A stretch of 64,000 nucleotides of DNA from CANMXU01 sp052030545 (GTDB lineage Bacteria > Pseudomonadota > Gammaproteobacteria > Enterobacterales > Alteromonadaceae), in the NCBI RefSeq assembly GCF_052030545.1, contig NZ_JBPDIH010000010.1:62001-126000 (forward strand), given 5' to 3'. The position numbers were made by a program, and so were the translations under genes. Positions 9,857-18,720 of the stretch are shown here, one piece after another. The notes under the pieces were generated by a model, which saw only the letters and a program-made list of their open reading frames with translations, made no database searches and was not told the DNA's origin. The first letter of the stretch is position 1, and every line of letters starts with the position of its first letter.

Positions 9857-10690
9857 TTATTCGTTCACGGCTTCTACAGTTATTACTTCAATACCACTTG
9901 CTTCAAAATGACTGATTAATTCAGGATCGGCATTAGAGTCAGTGATCAAAATATCAACTTCGTTTAATGGGCAAAAAATAAAGTTACTGCGCTTACCGAG
10001 TTTTGAGCTGTCAGCCAATATGACTAATTTTTCAGTTTGCTTTTTAAGTTTTTGCTCTGAACGGATCAGTAATGGGTCAGACTCCATAACACCAAACTTA
10101 CCAATACCTGGGCTACCCATAAACATCATAGTGCCGTGATAATATTCGGTACTGTCTTTTTCGTAAGAGCTAAGAATAATACCTTGCTCTCGGTATATTT
10201 CACCGCCGGGTAGCGACACTTGGTTGTCACTGTTTTCAGTAATATAGTTCGCGAGCACAAAGGAGTTAGTTAAAATATTTAAGTGCATATCTGATAAGTA
10301 TTCACCCATCATATATGTAGAACTACCACCATTAATAATAATTGAATCACCATCACTACAAAGTTCGACTGCGCGCTTGGCAATTAACTTTTTCGTTTCA
10401 GAATGTTTGGTTTTATCTACTATAAACGCCGAGCTAGAAATGTGCTTCTTTTTAGGAACACCATTAATTGATTCAGCACCACCACGGATTTTGGTAATTT
10501 CACCACGCTTAGACATTTTGGTAATGTCACGTCGTATTGTGGCTTCTGAAGCATTAAGTTTTTCAGTTAAATTCCTGACGCTTGCAAATTGCTGCTGATC
10601 CAAAATATCTTTGATCAGTTGTTGCCTGTGTTTTTCTAACATAGGTAAAACCTTTTCTGTGGTAACGCTGTCGTTTTTATTAGGATTCAT
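9857..10690 (-). CDS. DeoR-family transcriptional regulator (predicted rhamnose/uronate repressor)
   Basis: A 277-residue DeoR-family repressor. The N-terminal winged helix-turn-helix (RNLTEKLNASEATIRRDI followed by GEITKIRGGAE) is followed by a sugar-phosphate-sensing DeoRC domain with IINGGSSTYMMGEYL and ILADSSKLGKRSNF. An alternative start at 10642 (MLEKHRQQ) has a better AAAAGG ribosome binding site and gives the more usual length of 261. It is divergent from kduD and convergent with rhaB, so it most likely controls the rhamnose/kdu cluster in response to a phosphorylated sugar such as rhamnulose 1-phosphate. Candidate operators with AATCATTT lie in the spacer to kduD. Confidence 0.88.
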   Translation of the reverse strand: MNPNKNDSVTTEKVLPMLEKHRQQLIKDILDQQQFASVRNLTEKLNASEATIRRDITKMSKRGEITKIRGGAESINGVPKKKHISSSAFIVDKTKHSETKKLIAKRAVELCSDGDSIIINGGSSTYMMGEYLSDMHLNILTNSFVLANYITENSDNQVSLPGGEIYREQGIILSSYEKDSTEYYHGTMMFMGSPGIGKFGVMESDPLLIRSEQKLKKQTEKLVILADSSKLGKRSNFIFCPLNEVDILITDSNADPELISHFEASGIEVITVEAVNE

Positions 10691-11163
10691 ATTCTATAGG
10701 CAATTTTTAGTAGATACAATTATAAGATAATTTAACATATTTTGAGCGATAAAGAAAGTTTGTGAGTAAATGTGCTTATTATTAAAGGTGGCTAACTGAT
10801 AGCCATTTCTCATTTATTTATCATTAATATTTCTTTAAATTCCTTGATGTTAATCAAAAAATTCAACATTAGCGTTTACAATTAAATATATTTGATGCGA
10901 TTAATCATCATGACCCTATCAACTTTAGTCTTATTTAATCATTTACAATCATTTGGTGCGTGTATATAATCATTTTTTATTATGATTATGCTGTTTATTA
11001 CTTTAAGTTGCTCATAAAAGTCGCTTACGGTTAACAGATTGGCGTTTGATTACAGATAATCATCAGTTAAAAAAGCACAATAAATAATATAGTGGTTAGT
11101 ACAACAATGACGTTTAAACGATTTGTGTCACTAAAAACCACTGCTAAATTTGGGATACAGCAC
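10691..11163. promoter_or_regulatory. Divergent deoR-kduD control region with phased AATCATTT boxes
   Basis: An AT-rich spacer of about 470 bases with no gene. It holds repeats of aatcattt at 10937, 10947 and 10968, that is, about one and two helical turns apart, with further aatcat cores near 10904 and 11058. The inverted form aaatgattta occurs before the lyase (762) and rhaEW (2522) genes. I infer these are operators for the adjacent DeoR-type regulator. Confidence 0.5.
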
Positions 11164-11937
11164 ATGCAAGAATATTTATCTAAACAATTTGGTTTAACAA
11201 ATAAAGTTGCCATTGTAACTGGCGCAAGCCGTGGCTTAGGTCAAGCAATGGCTATCGCATTAGGTGAAGCCGGAGCAACGATTGTTGCAGTAGGTTCAAA
11301 ACCTGAAAATGTTGCCAATACCATTTCACTGTTGAAAGCCAAAAATATCGAATGTTTAGCGTTAGGTTGCAACCAAGCAAATGGTGAAGAAATATCCGCT
11401 GTTGTTGCCGACACCATGTCAGCTTATGGAAAAATAGATATTCTTGTTAATAATGCTGGCACCATTAAACGTGCGCCAGCACATGAGTTTAGCGACGACG
11501 ATTGGAATGAAGTGATTAACGTAAATCTTAATGGTGTGTTTAAGTTTTGTCGTGAAGTCGGTAAACAGATGTTAAAGCAAGGTAGCGGCAAAATTATCAA
11601 TATCGCCTCACTGTTAAGTTTTTCAGGTGGCATTACCGTGCCAGCCTATGCGGCTAGCAAAGGTGGTGTTGCACAAATAACTAAAGCACTTGCCAATGAA
11701 TGGGCAAATGCAGGTATTCAAGTTAATGCTATCGCACCCGGTTATTTTGAAACAGATAATACCTATAACCTGCGTCAAGACGAAGAACGCTATGCCAGTA
11801 TCACTGCAAGGATCCCTAGTGGTGAATGGGGCAAACCAGAAGACTTAGCGGGTGCTACGGTATTTTTATCAAGCAGAGCATCAAATTATATGAATGGGCA
11901 TGTCATGTTAGTTGACGGTGGCTGGATGGCGCGTTAA
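11164..11937 (+). CDS. kduD: 2-dehydro-3-deoxy-D-gluconate 5-dehydrogenase (copy 1)
   Basis: A 257-residue short-chain dehydrogenase. It has the cofactor motif TGASRGLG, NNAG, a Ser-Leu-Leu-Ser segment and the catalytic YAASK, and it ends in the family-typical NGHVMLVDGGW. It reduces 2,5-diketo-3-deoxygluconate to 2-keto-3-deoxygluconate in the unsaturated uronate route. The frame extends upstream to a GTG at 11092, but the ATG at 11164 gives the family length and has a GGGA box. It precedes kduI by 41 bases, and a paralogue lies at 29501-30274 on the other strand. Confidence 0.9.
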   Translation: MQEYLSKQFGLTNKVAIVTGASRGLGQAMAIALGEAGATIVAVGSKPENVANTISLLKAKNIECLALGCNQANGEEISAVVADTMSAYGKIDILVNNAGTIKRAPAHEFSDDDWNEVINVNLNGVFKFCREVGKQMLKQGSGKIINIASLLSFSGGITVPAYAASKGGVAQITKALANEWANAGIQVNAIAPGYFETDNTYNLRQDEERYASITARIPSGEWGKPEDLAGATVFLSSRASNYMNGHVMLVDGGWMAR

Positions 11938-11978
11938 TTCGTGCTGATATTTTAACTTATCTATATTAAGGAAGTTTC

Positions 11979-12809
11979 ATGGACTTTTTATTTTCTGCTG
12001 ACATTCGAAGCTATAAAGATATGCGCAACGCTGAGTTACGCGAAGCATTTGTTACCGCACCGCTATTTTCAGCCGGTCAAATTAGCTTAACTTACACTGA
12101 TGTTGATCGTGGTGTTGTTGGCGGTATTATGCCAACGGCCACTTCGATTAAATTACCAACCCATAAAGAGCTTGCTGCTGACTACTTTTGTCAACGCCGT
12201 GAAGCGGGTGTCATCAATATTGGCGGTGAAGGCTATATTACCGTTGATGGCGAAAAATACGCGATGGCGAAAAAAGACAGCCTTTATATTGCTAAAGAAA
12301 GCAAAGAAGTCGAGTTTTTCTCTATTGATGCAAGCAACCCGGCTAAGTTCTATTTAGTTTCGTATCCTGCGCATCGTGTGACTAAAACTGTGCACGTACC
12401 CAAAAATAAGGCGCAAACCGTTGAGCTAGGCTCACAAGATACGTCGAATGAACGAACAATCTTTCAATCTATTCGCCCTGGTATTGTTGACAGTTGTCAG
12501 CTTGTTATGGGGATCACCGAATTAAAAACCGGAAGTGTTTGGAACACCAAACCACCACATACTCATTTTAGACGTACTGAAATCTACATGTATTTCGACT
12601 TACCTGAAGATGAAAAGGTGTTTCATTTAATGGGGGAACCGTCAGAAGTTCGCACGTTACCACTAGAAAGTGAGGTAGCGATTGCATCACCAAATTGGTC
12701 TATTCATAGCGGTGTAGGTACCACAAACTATACCTTTGTTTGGGCAATGGGCGGTGAAAATCAAGAGTTTGACGATATGGACCATATCAAGGTCGCTGAT
12801 TTGAAATAA
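11979..12809 (+). CDS. kduI: 5-keto-4-deoxyuronate isomerase (copy 1)
   Basis: A 276-residue cupin-type isomerase. The metal-binding cluster appears as PPHTHFRRTEIYMYF, followed by SPNWSIHSGVGTTNY and a FVWAMGGEN end, all typical of KduI. It converts 4-deoxy-5-keto-uronate, released after GH88/GH105 action, to 2,5-diketo-3-deoxygluconate, which KduD then reduces. It is co-directional with kduD 41 bases upstream. A second KduI at 28568-29410 shares the same motifs. Confidence 0.93.
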   Translation: MDFLFSADIRSYKDMRNAELREAFVTAPLFSAGQISLTYTDVDRGVVGGIMPTATSIKLPTHKELAADYFCQRREAGVINIGGEGYITVDGEKYAMAKKDSLYIAKESKEVEFFSIDASNPAKFYLVSYPAHRVTKTVHVPKNKAQTVELGSQDTSNERTIFQSIRPGIVDSCQLVMGITELKTGSVWNTKPPHTHFRRTEIYMYFDLPEDEKVFHLMGEPSEVRTLPLESEVAIASPNWSIHSGVGTTNYTFVWAMGGENQEFDDMDHIKVADLK

Positions 12810-12962
12810 GACCGCGCTAAATAAGTAGCAGTTATTTTACGTGATTCGCGTTCGCTAGCTGTTCATTTAATTCTCGTTTAACAACCGAGTGTACTCATTA
12901 AAATATCTTGCTGTGCTGTTATTGCATAGCAGGATTTTATTACCCTAAATTTAGGAATTATT

Positions 12963-14174
12963 ATGTCGATAATTGCGTTTCCTAAGGAAACAGTCACTGG
13001 AGAAAATCGGTGCACTTTATTGCCAAGTAATGTGAAAGCGTACTTACTGATGGGAGCTGAAGTTCATATTGAATCAGGCTTAGGAGAAAGTCTTCACATT
13101 GACGATAAACAGTATGAAGCGGCTGGCGCAAAAGTTATTGCCAACCGAAATAAATTACTGGCGTTTGCAGATGTAGTGCTAACTCTGCATAAACTGCCGG
13201 TTGACGATTTAGCCTTGTTAGCCGATAAAGTTGTGATCAGCTTTTTGGACCCATTTAATGGCGGAGACTACGTACAAGCGCTTTGTCAGCAACAAGTGAC
13301 CAGTTTAAGCATGGAAATGATCCCACGTTCAACACGTTGCCAAAAAATGGACGCGCAAAGTTCTCAAGCGAGTTTAGCGGGTTATGTCATGGTGCTTAAA
13401 GCAATTAATGCCCTTAAAACCATTTTACCTATGATGATGACTGCAGCAGGCACAATTAAGCCGGCAAAAGTTTTTATTATCGGCGCTGGTGTTGCGGGGC
13501 TACAAGCTATCGCGACAGCTAAACGTTTAGGAGCAGCAGTAACGGCATTTGATACGCGCTCAGTTGTCGCAGAGCAAGTGCAGTCTCTTGGCGCGAAGTT
13601 TTTAGAAATTGATTTAGGTGAAACAGGGCAAACCGCGCAAGGGTATGCACAAGCGTTAACACCTGAACAAATTGCCATTCAACAAGAAGCACAAGGTAAG
13701 TGCATTGCTGATTCCGATATTGTTATCACGACAGCGCAACTGTTTGGCCGCAAGCCACCGGTACTTATCAATAAAGAGACGATCGCTTCGATGAAGCCTG
13801 GCGCAGTTATTGTTGATATGGCGGCTGAAAATGGCGGCAATGTAGAAGGTTCAGTGGCGGGTGAAAATGTCGTTATCAATGGTGTTACTGTTATTGGCAC
13901 AGGCAATTGGGCTAATGAAGTTGCACAAAATGCCTCACAAATGTATGCCAATAATGTTTTTAATTTGGTCAGTGAATTTTGGCATAAAGAAGATAAAGCG
14001 TTTGTTGTTGATCTTGATGATGACATTCAAAAAAGCGCGGTGATCACTCATGATGGCTTCATCACCAATGAAACCATTCGCACGATATATGAAAATTCAA
14101 ATATCGCCCCAAAAGAAATTAAAGTCGCCAGCAATGACAAGGTTGAATCAATGCTGCTAGTGGAGAATACGTAA
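12963..14174 (+). CDS. pntAA: NAD(P) transhydrogenase, alpha subunit part 1
   Basis: A 403-residue soluble domain I of the proton-translocating transhydrogenase, with a split alpha subunit. The NAD-binding Rossmann motif GAGVAGLQA and the alanine-dehydrogenase-like fold (FPKETVTGENR, GTGNWANEVAQNA) are clear. It moves hydride between NADH and NADP+ at the membrane, driven by the proton gradient. It overlaps pntAB by one base. An AGGAA box precedes the ATG. The presence of a complete pnt operon inside a sugar locus is unusual and suggests a need to rebalance NADH and NADPH. Confidence 0.92.
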   Translation: MSIIAFPKETVTGENRCTLLPSNVKAYLLMGAEVHIESGLGESLHIDDKQYEAAGAKVIANRNKLLAFADVVLTLHKLPVDDLALLADKVVISFLDPFNGGDYVQALCQQQVTSLSMEMIPRSTRCQKMDAQSSQASLAGYVMVLKAINALKTILPMMMTAAGTIKPAKVFIIGAGVAGLQAIATAKRLGAAVTAFDTRSVVAEQVQSLGAKFLEIDLGETGQTAQGYAQALTPEQIAIQQEAQGKCIADSDIVITTAQLFGRKPPVLINKETIASMKPGAVIVDMAAENGGNVEGSVAGENVVINGVTVIGTGNWANEVAQNASQMYANNVFNLVSEFWHKEDKAFVVDLDDDIQKSAVITHDGFITNETIRTIYENSNIAPKEIKVASNDKVESMLLVENT

Positions 14175-14449
14175 TGACTGCTGTCTATCTAATTTTTATT
14201 TTGATGCTTGCCATATTTGTTGGCTTTGAGCTTATTCGCAAAGTGCCAGCGACATTGCATACCCCATTAATGTCGGGTGCCAATGCCATTTCAGGCATTA
14301 CCGTGCTTGGCGCATTAAGCCTTGCTGGTGGCGAGCATAGCCAGTGGAGTACCTGGCTTGGCGCTATTGCTGTTGCTTTAGCAACAATAAATGTTGTTGG
14401 TGGTTACATGGTAACCGACCGTATGCTAGCCATGTTTAAAGGGCGTTAG
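14174..14449 (+). CDS. pntAB: NAD(P) transhydrogenase, alpha subunit part 2 (membrane)
   Basis: A 91-residue membrane protein with three hydrophobic helices and the family segment LHTPLMSGANAISGI near its middle. It forms part of the proton channel (domain II) together with PntB. The start overlaps the pntAA stop (taATG), so translation is coupled. Nine bases separate it from pntB. Confidence 0.93.
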   Translation: MTAVYLIFILMLAIFVGFELIRKVPATLHTPLMSGANAISGITVLGALSLAGGEHSQWSTWLGAIAVALATINVVGGYMVTDRMLAMFKGR

Positions 14450-14458
14450 GGAATACGT

Positions 14459-15829
14459 ATGAGCGATTATTCATTATTAATTAATTTTGTCTATGTCCTG
14501 TCGGCAACCTTATTTATTTTCGGTTTAAAACTATTGAGCCACCCATTAACGGCAAGAAAAGGTAACTTATTATCGGCCACCGCAATGTTAATTGCCGTGA
14601 TCGTGACCTTGTTAGACAAACACATTATCTCGTTTGAAGTGATAGCCGCGAGTGTGGTTGTTGGATCATTTATCGGTGTTATTGCCGCTAAAAAAGTTGA
14701 AATGACGTCAATGCCTGAGTTGGTCTCATTGTTTAACGGTATTGGTGGTTTAGCAAGTTTAGCAGTTGCCTATGCCATGTTCGTGGGCAAAGAGCCGCTG
14801 TCTACCTTCAATCTCATTGTTAGCTTTCTAGCGTTATTTATTGGCGCAATTACTTTTTCAGGCAGTATCGTTGCTTGGGCAAAACTCAGTGAACGTATAG
14901 TGGGGCGCCCGATTGTGTTCAAAGGGCAGGTAACAACCAATATCCTGCTTTTAGCTGCCATTATTGCAGTTGGCACTTTGATTGTTACGCAACCTAATGT
15001 GAGTACTTGGCATTATGTGGCAATAGCGCTGTCGTTAATTATTGGCATTATGTTAGTTATTCCAATTGGCGGTGCTGACATGCCTGTGGTTATCTCATTA
15101 CTTAATAGTTATTCAGGTTTAGCCGCATGTGCTGCAGGTTTTGCTATTGAAAACAACTTGTTAATTGTGGCCGGTGCACTCGTTGGTGCCAGCGGCATCA
15201 TTCTTACCAACATCATGTGTAAGGCAATGAATCGTTCGTTGGTCAATGTGCTCACCTCTGGGTTTCAAGCCGTTGTTAGTAGCGATATGAAAATAGAGGG
15301 TGAAATAAAACCACTCACACCAGAAGATGCTTTTTATGTGTTAGAAGCATCGCAATCAGTGCTAGTTATTCCAGGTTATGGCATGGCGGTAGCACAGGCG
15401 CAACACACAATGAAAGAGCTGCAAGAATTACTTGAACATAATGGCGCTGAAGTTGTTTATGCGATTCACCCTGTTGCTGGAAGAATGCCGGGACATATGA
15501 ATGTATTGCTGGCTGAAGCCGATGTGTCATACGAGCAACTTTATGAAATGGATGAAGTTAACCCACGTATTGAAAACTTTGATGTGGCAATTGTTATTGG
15601 CGCAAACGACGTTGTAAACCCAGCCGCACGCGAAATGGCCGGCAGTCCAATTTATGGTATGCCAGTAATTAATGCTGATCTTGCCAAGAATGTTTTTGTG
15701 CTTAAACGTGGTATGGCGACAGGTTTTGCTGGCGTCGATAATCCATTATTTTTCAAAGACAATTGCCGAATGATTTTTGGTGATGCCAAAGAAACTTTGG
15801 GTAATTTAGTAAGACAGTTTGCTGATTAA
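14459..15829 (+). CDS. pntB: NAD(P) transhydrogenase, beta subunit
   Basis: A 456-residue protein. About nine membrane helices occupy residues 1-265 and a soluble NADP(H)-binding domain III covers about 285-456, with IPGYGMAVAQAQ, HPVAGRMPGHMNVLLAEA and IGANDVVNPAA. With pntAA and pntAB it gives a full H+-transhydrogenase. The length and motifs are standard. It is the last of the three co-directional pnt genes and is followed by hairpins before the aldolase gene. Confidence 0.94.
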   Translation: MSDYSLLINFVYVLSATLFIFGLKLLSHPLTARKGNLLSATAMLIAVIVTLLDKHIISFEVIAASVVVGSFIGVIAAKKVEMTSMPELVSLFNGIGGLASLAVAYAMFVGKEPLSTFNLIVSFLALFIGAITFSGSIVAWAKLSERIVGRPIVFKGQVTTNILLLAAIIAVGTLIVTQPNVSTWHYVAIALSLIIGIMLVIPIGGADMPVVISLLNSYSGLAACAAGFAIENNLLIVAGALVGASGIILTNIMCKAMNRSLVNVLTSGFQAVVSSDMKIEGEIKPLTPEDAFYVLEASQSVLVIPGYGMAVAQAQHTMKELQELLEHNGAEVVYAIHPVAGRMPGHMNVLLAEADVSYEQLYEMDEVNPRIENFDVAIVIGANDVVNPAAREMAGSPIYGMPVINADLAKNVFVLKRGMATGFAGVDNPLFFKDNCRMIFGDAKETLGNLVRQFAD

Positions 15830-15857
15830 TTAGGTCCGTGAACCTTACCTTGAAGCG

Positions 15858-15896
15858 AGCAACGGGTTGCTAACGTTGCCCCGATAGGTGTCGGGG
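15858..15896 (+). terminator. Two small hairpins between pntB and fba
   Basis: There are two perfect 6-bp hairpins: agcaac-gg-gttgct at 15858-15871 and ccccga-taggtg-tcgggg at 15879-15896. No T-tract follows immediately. They may slow transcription or protect the 3' end of the pnt message. Confidence 0.45.
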
Positions 15897-15944
15897 TAAC
15901 GGAATTCATTTTAAAAATATTGATTGATAACTGAAAAGGATGGC

Positions 15945-17024
15945 ATGAGCATGACAAACCTATCAACGCAAATACCCGCCGGTGTGGTTACCGGTGAACA
16001 GGTCACCACATTGATTGAAACGGCCAAGCAATATCAGTTTGCTTACCCCGCTGTAAACGTTGTGGGAACAAACTCGGTGAATGCGACACTTGAAGCCGCT
16101 GCGAAAGTAAACTCTCCCGTTATTTTGCAGTTATCATATAGCGGCGCAGCATTTTTTATTGGCGACAATAAGCAAGCGACAATGGACAAGGCGATTGCTG
16201 GCGCAATAGCAGCAGCTCACTATATTCGTTCAGTTTCAAAAAGTTACGGCGTGCCAGTTATTTTGCATACCGATCATGCATCGCGCAAATTACTCCCTTG
16301 GATTGACGGACTTTTAGATGAAAGCGAGCGCTATTACGAGCAAACCGGTGAACCACTGTTTAGCTCTCATATGATCGACCTTTCTGAAGAAAGTCTTGCT
16401 GATAATATTGGCACTTGTGCTAAGTATTTGAAACGCATGTCAGCAATGGGCATGACTTTAGAAATTGAATTAGGTTGTACTGGTGGCGAAGAAGATGGCG
16501 TTGACAACACCGATATCGACAGTACAAAACTTTATACCCAACCTGAAGATGTTGCGTATGCTTATGAAAAACTGAGTGAAATTAGCCATCGTTTTATTGT
16601 CGCGGCATCGTTTGGTAATGTGCATGGTGTTTATCAGCCGGGCAATGTTTTGTTAAAGCCAATGATCTTAAAACAGTCACAAGCTTATGTTTCTGACAAA
16701 TTTGATTTACCTCATCACAGTTTAAGCTTTGTCTTTCATGGCGGTTCAGGATCAGATGTTGGTGATATAAAAGAAGCGATTTCGTATGGCACGATAAAAA
16801 TGAATATCGATACCGACACGCAATGGGCGACTTGGCAAGGTGTCTTAAATTTTTATAACGACAATAACGCTTATTTAACTCGGCAAATAGGTAATCCAGA
16901 AGGCGCAGATAAACCTAATAAAAAATTCTATGATCCGCGAGTTTGGTTACGCAAAGGAGAAGAGAGCATGGTTAAACGCCTTGAAAAAAGTTTTATGGAT
17001 CTTAATTGCATGAATCGTTATTAG
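15945..17024 (+). CDS. fbaA: Class II fructose-bisphosphate aldolase
   Basis: A 359-residue zinc aldolase, the same length as E. coli FbaA. Metal and substrate motifs are present: LHTDHASRK, ELGCTGGEEDGVDN, NVHGVYQPG and FHGGSGS. The frame opens earlier with a TTG at 15924, but the ATG at 15945 has an AAAGGA box 4-6 bases upstream and gives the exact family length. It cleaves or forms fructose 1,6-bisphosphate. In this cluster it could return the DHAP made from rhamnose to hexose phosphate. It is the last gene before the mobile region. Confidence 0.9.
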   Translation: MSMTNLSTQIPAGVVTGEQVTTLIETAKQYQFAYPAVNVVGTNSVNATLEAAAKVNSPVILQLSYSGAAFFIGDNKQATMDKAIAGAIAAAHYIRSVSKSYGVPVILHTDHASRKLLPWIDGLLDESERYYEQTGEPLFSSHMIDLSEESLADNIGTCAKYLKRMSAMGMTLEIELGCTGGEEDGVDNTDIDSTKLYTQPEDVAYAYEKLSEISHRFIVAASFGNVHGVYQPGNVLLKPMILKQSQAYVSDKFDLPHHSLSFVFHGGSGSDVGDIKEAISYGTIKMNIDTDTQWATWQGVLNFYNDNNAYLTRQIGNPEGADKPNKKFYDPRVWLRKGEESMVKRLEKSFMDLNCMNRY

Positions 17025-17164
17025 CTAATAGCGCTAAAAACGAAGTGTTTTGAGCCAACCCCCCGTTACTTCACGCACATTAACAGTGTTAGTGTGCGTA
17101 CAACACCATCCTTATGTGTCTTCTTTTCTGATTTTATAGCTTCAACCACATTCTCAGTAGGCTG

Positions 17165-17452
17165 TTATACTTTTTTGATATCTCGATAAAAATTTTCATG
17201 CGAAGCCAATGTAATAAGTTCAAGTGTTACAGTTCCATCTTTATAGCTGTAACCTAGCAAGGTGAGTTGTTTTACCATTTTAAATTTGTATACTCGTAAA
17301 AATGCTAAATCACCTTTTTTTTGCACCCCTAAATAGGGATCTTGAATAAGTTGCCTAATTGCATCGTCAAGATCCGCTTTTTGGTTCTTATGCAATTTCT
17401 TTACAGCTTTTTTAAAAGTTGGTGTTTGTAAAATATGGTTTATTTTAATCAA
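17165..17452 (-). CDS. RelE/ParE-family toxin
   Basis: A 95-residue basic protein of the RelE/ParE type II toxin fold. It has the N-terminal helix pair with FKKAVKKLHKNQKADLDDAI, the LAFLRVYKFKM strand, YSYKDGTVTLELI, and the C-terminal SHENFYRDI typical of mRNA-interferase-like members. It overlaps the upstream antitoxin gene by 8 bases, so translation is coupled. The pair sits at the border between the rhamnose cluster and the recombinase region. Confidence 0.85.
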   Translation of the reverse strand: MIKINHILQTPTFKKAVKKLHKNQKADLDDAIRQLIQDPYLGVQKKGDLAFLRVYKFKMVKQLTLLGYSYKDGTVTLELITLASHENFYRDIKKV

Positions 17453-17666
17453 AGCTATAAGCCTCTAACTTACCTGCCTCTTTTTCCGCTTTAGCAATAA
17501 TAGCTTGTTTTACAAATTCGTAAGGTAAGTCAGGATTATCTTCCATCATTTCGCCAATTTTGGCCCAATGTTCAATCTGTTTTGGGGTTGTACGATTTAG
17601 TGCTTTAGCCATGATAGCTGCTTTTTCAAAAAGTTCTTGGTCAATACGCACGCTTGCAGTAGCCAT
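17445..17666 (-). CDS. ParD-like antitoxin
   Basis: A 73-residue protein starting SVRIDQELFEKAAIMAKALNRTTPKQIEHW, which fits the ParD-like antitoxin family (ribbon-helix-helix N-terminus with a longer helical tail). The acidic C-terminal part (NPDLPYEFVKQAI) would wrap the toxin. It is the first gene of the two-gene toxin-antitoxin operon and probably autoregulates through the palindrome just upstream. Confidence 0.85.
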   Translation of the reverse strand: MATASVRIDQELFEKAAIMAKALNRTTPKQIEHWAKIGEMMEDNPDLPYEFVKQAIIAKAEKEAGKLEAYSFD

Positions 17667-17691
17667 AATAAATTCCTAGTTTTTTGCTAAA

Positions 17692-17726
17692 CGCATCTAT
17701 TGTAGCAGAATGCTACAATAGATGCG
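17692..17726. promoter_or_regulatory. Perfect 16-bp palindrome, probable toxin-antitoxin operator
   Basis: The arms cgcatctattgtagca and tgctacaatagatgcg are perfect complements separated by gaa. The palindrome starts 26 bases upstream of the antitoxin ATG, which fits an operator for the ribbon-helix-helix antitoxin. It could also form a hairpin. Confidence 0.65.
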
Positions 17727-18417
17727 AATTGATACATTGTGTAGAGTAGGCTTTTAACATTAATGAACAGTAAATTTTTATGAGGAAGAAAAGGGGGAGT
17801 TTATTTTACTTAAACGCGCAAATAAACGTGTTGTTATAACCTGCTCCCCACGTTACTGTGCAAACATAAACACTGTTTAATAACGTTTTTAAACACCGTT
17901 TAATAATGGATTTTTACCAACAATTAACGAATAGAGGGGAAAGTGTTTGAATATTGTTTTTATTGGGCGTAGTTCCATTGATGTCGAGATATTTGTGTTT
18001 TATTGTTCAGATAAGTGCTCAACTTAACGTCAAAGCCGCTACCGACAGCAACACTTCCGTTTTGATACCTTACCATTGTGTTGTGCTGATTCTGAATTTC
18101 TTGGCAGATTCGCAGTTGTTTTCGTTAACTTAGATGGTTCAAAGATATCTTTATATCGATGTACTTAGGTCGGAAACCAATTTATTTTAATAACTTTTAG
18201 TCCTTACAACATCTACCATTGAAGCTTATTTTAGGTGGATAAATAGTATGGCTTTCAGTATGATTAAAACGTGTTTTAACAGTAAAAAATATGATTGGAG
18301 GTATTTATGGTTGGCCCAAAAGTTATTTAGATGTGTGATCTACTGCCAATTTGTAGACGTCTAACTTCCAATTAAAAACCTGTTTTATATTCATCAGTTC
18401 AAGTTGAAACCACTTAG
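17727..18417. other. Gene-poor stretch between the toxin-antitoxin pair and the RelE remnant
   Basis: About 690 bases with frequent stops on all frames and no coding signal I trust. It contains a degenerate direct repeat (aaacactgtttaataa and aaacaccgtttaataa) near 17868 and 17891. It looks like decayed accessory DNA. Confidence 0.4.
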
Positions 18418-18720
18418 CTAAATTCGTTTTACTGCTATTTTATAGACCTGATTACGGTCACGCTTTCCAACAACAACTATTGCAATTTAAATGTCACTAT
18501 CGCTCACTTGATATACTAATCTAAACCCTGTGCTACGTAATTTGATCTTGTAGTCGTCTTTCATATCACTCAATCGACAAGATTCAACTCTGGGAAGATC
18601 TACCCTTTCAATGAGCTTCTTCTTAAACTGGGCCTTAATTGCTGAATCTAGCTTACCCACTTTTTTTGGCGTCTTGCTTAAAAATAAGCTTAAAGGTCTT
18701 TTATAGAAATATATTAACTT
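18418..18720 (-). pseudogene. Decayed RelE-family toxin with an internal stop
   Basis: Translation of the minus strand gives a clear RelE toxin core: KTPKKVGKLDSAIKAQFKKK, then DLPRVESCRLSDMKDDYKIK, then LRSTGFRLVYQVSDSDI, then a TAA stop at 18487-18489. The same frame continues with IAIVVVGKRDRNQVYKIAVK to a stop at 18418-18420. Intact RelE has a hydrophobic residue where the stop lies. The N-terminus is also degraded, with no start codon, and no RelB antitoxin gene is visible next to it. This is therefore a dead toxin, left after loss of its partner. It is separate from the intact pair at 17165-17666. Confidence 0.8.

Noticed and set aside
11092..11163. Long form of kduD starting at GTG 11092
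   Set aside because: The extra 24 residues are not part of the short-chain dehydrogenase fold and no ribosome binding site is seen.
18064..18076. Operator-like taccttacca in the gene-poor stretch
   Set aside because: It lacks the TGGC half and is not before any gene.
18248..18364. Small ORF of 38 codons in the gene-poor region
   Set aside because: No ribosome binding site of quality, no family resemblance, odd composition; probably chance in decayed DNA.
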